A stretch of DNA of 64,000 nt from NCBI GenBank assembly GCA_029338735.1, contig JAQYAY010000023.1, positions 56,886 through 120,885 on the forward strand, given 5' to 3'. The notes under the pieces were generated by a model. It was not told the DNA's origin. It searched no databases and worked only from the letters and a program-made list of their open reading frames with translations. The DNA is from Lachnospiraceae bacterium. Lineage in GTDB: Bacteria; Bacillota; Clostridia; Lachnospirales; Lachnospiraceae. Below are positions 62,259-64,000 of the stretch, one piece after another. A program made the translations under genes and the position numbers. Positions within the stretch are counted from its first letter, which is position 1. Every line of letters starts with the position of its first letter.

Positions 62259-63419
62259 ATGATCCCGAATCCGCTAAGTGTTGTAGACCTGAGTTTTAAC
62301 AAATCAGACAGGAAGAGAGATTCTTTCATGCTGAAAGGAGCTCTCGCAAAGCAGGGCTTCGATATGTGGCGTCACTGCTTCGTGGGTAAGAGCAGATCTA
62401 CCGGCAGGAAGAGAAGCTTCATACTCGAGTATTACTGCGTGAATCCGCAGCTACGTGAAGATGAGCCTGTCTTCGCTAAAAAAGATGCCGCACCATCATA
62501 TATGAGCATCAGAGCGCTGGTACTCGGTGAGGACGGATCTACACTCATCAGATATTTCCCATGGGATGAGGTGAGCACGGGAGAAGAGATGGACCTTCTC
62601 GTGAGTGCCGGGGACTGCTTCCTGTCAGAGACTAGAACGATGGGAAAGATAGAGGTATCGGCTGCTGATCATGAGAATGATCCGGATGAATATCCTGATG
62701 TCGGCAGACTGATCTGGGACTTAAAGATCGACAAGCGTATAGCTTTTAATATCGGATACGGTACTTCAGGGCCGCTTCGTACCACAGATATCATGAATGC
62801 ATACTGGCACACAGAGGGCATGAAAGCATGCTATTCTGGCGAGCTGAGCTGGAATGGTGAAGTGTACGATGTGGAGCCTGATTCATCATATGGTATAGCT
62901 GATAAGATCTGGGGCAGGAATCCGGGAGACAGATGGGGATTCGTCAACTGTTCTGATCTCACAAGCAGGAAGAAGGGAAAGCTCACAGACGGTGCATTTG
63001 CATTTGGTCGTGGAATGAGAATCCAGGTCGGACCAATTGATACAGAGAATGAAGTGATCGGCGGAGTCTATCTGGACGGAGATACATACGAGTTCAATTT
63101 TTCAAAGGTATGGACACTGACCCAGAGCAAGGTTCAGGTGAAACAGAACAACAACAAGATTCTTTTCACAATAATAGAGGAGACTCCGACCACAAGGATC
63201 AGAATCAGAGTTCTTGCAAAGAAACCAGATATGAGACTCACAGTCTTCGAGACTCCATCGGGTGAACGGAGAAAGGTGCTCACAGGCGGCAATGGCAAGG
63301 CTGAGCTGATTCTCGAGAGAAAAAAGATTTCTCTGAAGAATAAATGGGAATGGGAGAGAGTAGACGAGCTGACTGGTGATAATGTATATATCTCATACAT
63401 GGACAGGAAGAATAAGTAG
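62259..63419 (+). CDS. Uncharacterised protein, possibly lipocalin/tocopherol-cyclase-like fold
   Basis: A 386-residue soluble protein with no signal peptide or membrane helix. It is rich in aromatic residues and beta-strands, with segments such as RSFILEYYCVNPQLREDEPV, AYWHTEGMKACYSGELSWNG and RNPGDRWGFVNCSDL. The WHTEGM and SGELSWNGE stretches remind me of large lipocalin-like proteins (tocopherol cyclase-like or AttH-like), but I cannot confirm this. AGGAGG lies seven bases before the ATG. It precedes the phosphofructokinase gene by 24 bases and may share its transcript. No catalytic motif is evident. Confidence 0.6.
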   Translation: MIPNPLSVVDLSFNKSDRKRDSFMLKGALAKQGFDMWRHCFVGKSRSTGRKRSFILEYYCVNPQLREDEPVFAKKDAAPSYMSIRALVLGEDGSTLIRYFPWDEVSTGEEMDLLVSAGDCFLSETRTMGKIEVSAADHENDPDEYPDVGRLIWDLKIDKRIAFNIGYGTSGPLRTTDIMNAYWHTEGMKACYSGELSWNGEVYDVEPDSSYGIADKIWGRNPGDRWGFVNCSDLTSRKKGKLTDGAFAFGRGMRIQVGPIDTENEVIGGVYLDGDTYEFNFSKVWTLTQSKVQVKQNNNKILFTIIEETPTTRIRIRVLAKKPDMRLTVFETPSGERRKVLTGGNGKAELILERKKISLKNKWEWERVDELTGDNVYISYMDRKNK

Positions 63420-63443
63420 GATTATCTACAGAAAGGCGACATC

Positions 63444-64000
63444 ATGAAGATCGGAATGCTTACAAGCGGTGGAGACTGCCAGGCGCTGAACGCAGCAATG
63501 AGAGGAGTCGTAAAGGGACTTGAGGAGACTCTTAAGGGAGACGTTGAGATCTATGGTTTTCTGAACGGATATAAGGGCCTCATCTATGGAGATTATCGCA
63601 AGCTTACAGGATCTGATTTCTCTGGAATCCTGACAAGGGGCGGTACGATCCTCGGATCATCCAGACAGCCGTTCAAGCTCATGAGAGTACCTGATGAGAA
63701 CGGACTCGACAAGGTAGAGGCAATGAAGTCCAATTACAGGAAGCTCGGACTCGACTGTATCGTGATCCTCGGAGGCAACGGGACCCAGAAGACAGCCAAT
63801 CTGCTCCGTGAAGAGGGACTCAATGTCATCCATCTGCCAAAGACAATCGACAATGATATCTATGGAACCGATATCACCTTCGGATTCTATTCAGCAGTAA
63901 ATGTGGCATCACAGGCCATCGACTGCATCCATACTACGGCTGCATCACACAACAGGGTGTTCATCGTCGAGGTAATGGGACACAAGGTAGGCTGGCTCAC
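63444..64000 (+). CDS. 6-phosphofructokinase, 3-prime end cut by the window
   Basis: Not in the ORF track because it runs off the window. The 185 visible residues start MKIGMLTSGGDCQALNAAMR and include GILTRGGTILGSSR, the nucleotide loop ILGGNGTQKTA, the substrate loop LPKTIDNDIYGTDITFGF and VEVMGHKVGWL. These are diagnostic of the PFK family, which phosphorylates fructose 6-phosphate. The glycine in GGNGT favours ATP over pyrophosphate as donor, but this type of enzyme (with PKTIDND) includes both. AAAGG lies eight bases upstream. The remaining portion should be about 180 residues. Confidence 0.93.
   Translation, partial: MKIGMLTSGGDCQALNAAMRGVVKGLEETLKGDVEIYGFLNGYKGLIYGDYRKLTGSDFSGILTRGGTILGSSRQPFKLMRVPDENGLDKVEAMKSNYRKLGLDCIVILGGNGTQKTANLLREEGLNVIHLPKTIDNDIYGTDITFGFYSAVNVASQAIDCIHTTAASHNRVFIVEVMGHKVGWL

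Overview
The window looks like a chromosomal segment of a low-to-mid GC Gram-positive anaerobe, most likely a Lachnospiraceae-type Clostridia. Pointers are the rqcP-divIC-tilS-hpt-ftsH gene order, a CIRCE/HrcA heat-shock operator, strong Shine-Dalgarno sites (AAGGAGG) with TTG and GTG starts, consensus sigma-A promoters (TTGACA-17-TATAAT types), an archaeal-type short ProS, an LtaS-like enzyme and a tRNA without an encoded CCA. The family assignment is inference; no 16S gene is present. There is no gene-free stretch longer than 300 bases.

Layout. 0-3.3 kb: a LacI regulator, a DUF624-NUDIX fusion, a LysR protein reduced to its DNA-binding domain, and a convergent histidine phosphatase. 3.3-5.8 kb: lon protease, transcribed from a consensus promoter followed by a CIRCE operator and divergent from the phosphatase. 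5.8-23.5 kb: a surface-polysaccharide locus. On the minus strand are an initiating sugar-phosphate transferase (apparently on a leaderless mRNA) and a GT2 enzyme. On the plus strand a long, mostly translationally coupled run holds an O-antigen ligase/polymerase-like protein, GT2 enzymes, a Wzt/Wzm-type ABC exporter, a histidine kinase/response regulator pair, a DUF2142 membrane protein, further GT2 enzymes (one with two catalytic domains) and a Wzx-like flippase. The stretch of about 14.9-22.3 kb is clearly AT-richer than its surroundings and may be imported. 23.5-25.8 kb: a secreted amidase and proS, ending at a terminator.

25.8-34.6 kb: a 1350-residue secreted surface protein, a CCA-adding enzyme fused in frame to a membrane segment and PEGA-type extracytoplasmic domain, and a phosphohexomutase. 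34.6-49.3 kb: HU, rqcP, then an apparent long operon divIC-tilS-hpt-ftsH-GH13 amylase-(TetM/EF-G-like GTPase fused to a NYN/Rae1-type nuclease)-sbcD-like-sbcC/yhaN-like-DUF2974 hydrolase. The last four form a tightly spaced module joining ribosome-directed and DNA-end-directed enzymes, and are my best candidate for an under-described system. 49.3-52.1 kb: a minus-strand operon of an EamA transporter, a deoxyinosine glycosylase and an LTA synthase-like protein. 52.1-64 kb: an AI-2E-type transporter, a TPR/acidic/degenerate-AAA protein, then glgB-DUF5711-cvpA-galM-rpiB-greA, a minus-strand tRNA-Ser(CGA), an unrecognised protein and the start of a phosphofructokinase gene cut by the window edge.

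How the parts connect: much of the window serves the cell envelope (polysaccharide assembly and export, LTA-like synthesis, amidase, surface protein) and storage or central carbohydrate metabolism (GH13, phosphohexomutase, GlgB, GalM, RpiB, PFK). Protein and RNA quality control (Lon, FtsH, RqcP, TetM-NYN, GreA, CCA enzyme) is interspersed. All family calls are from reading the translated sequence; no database search was run.
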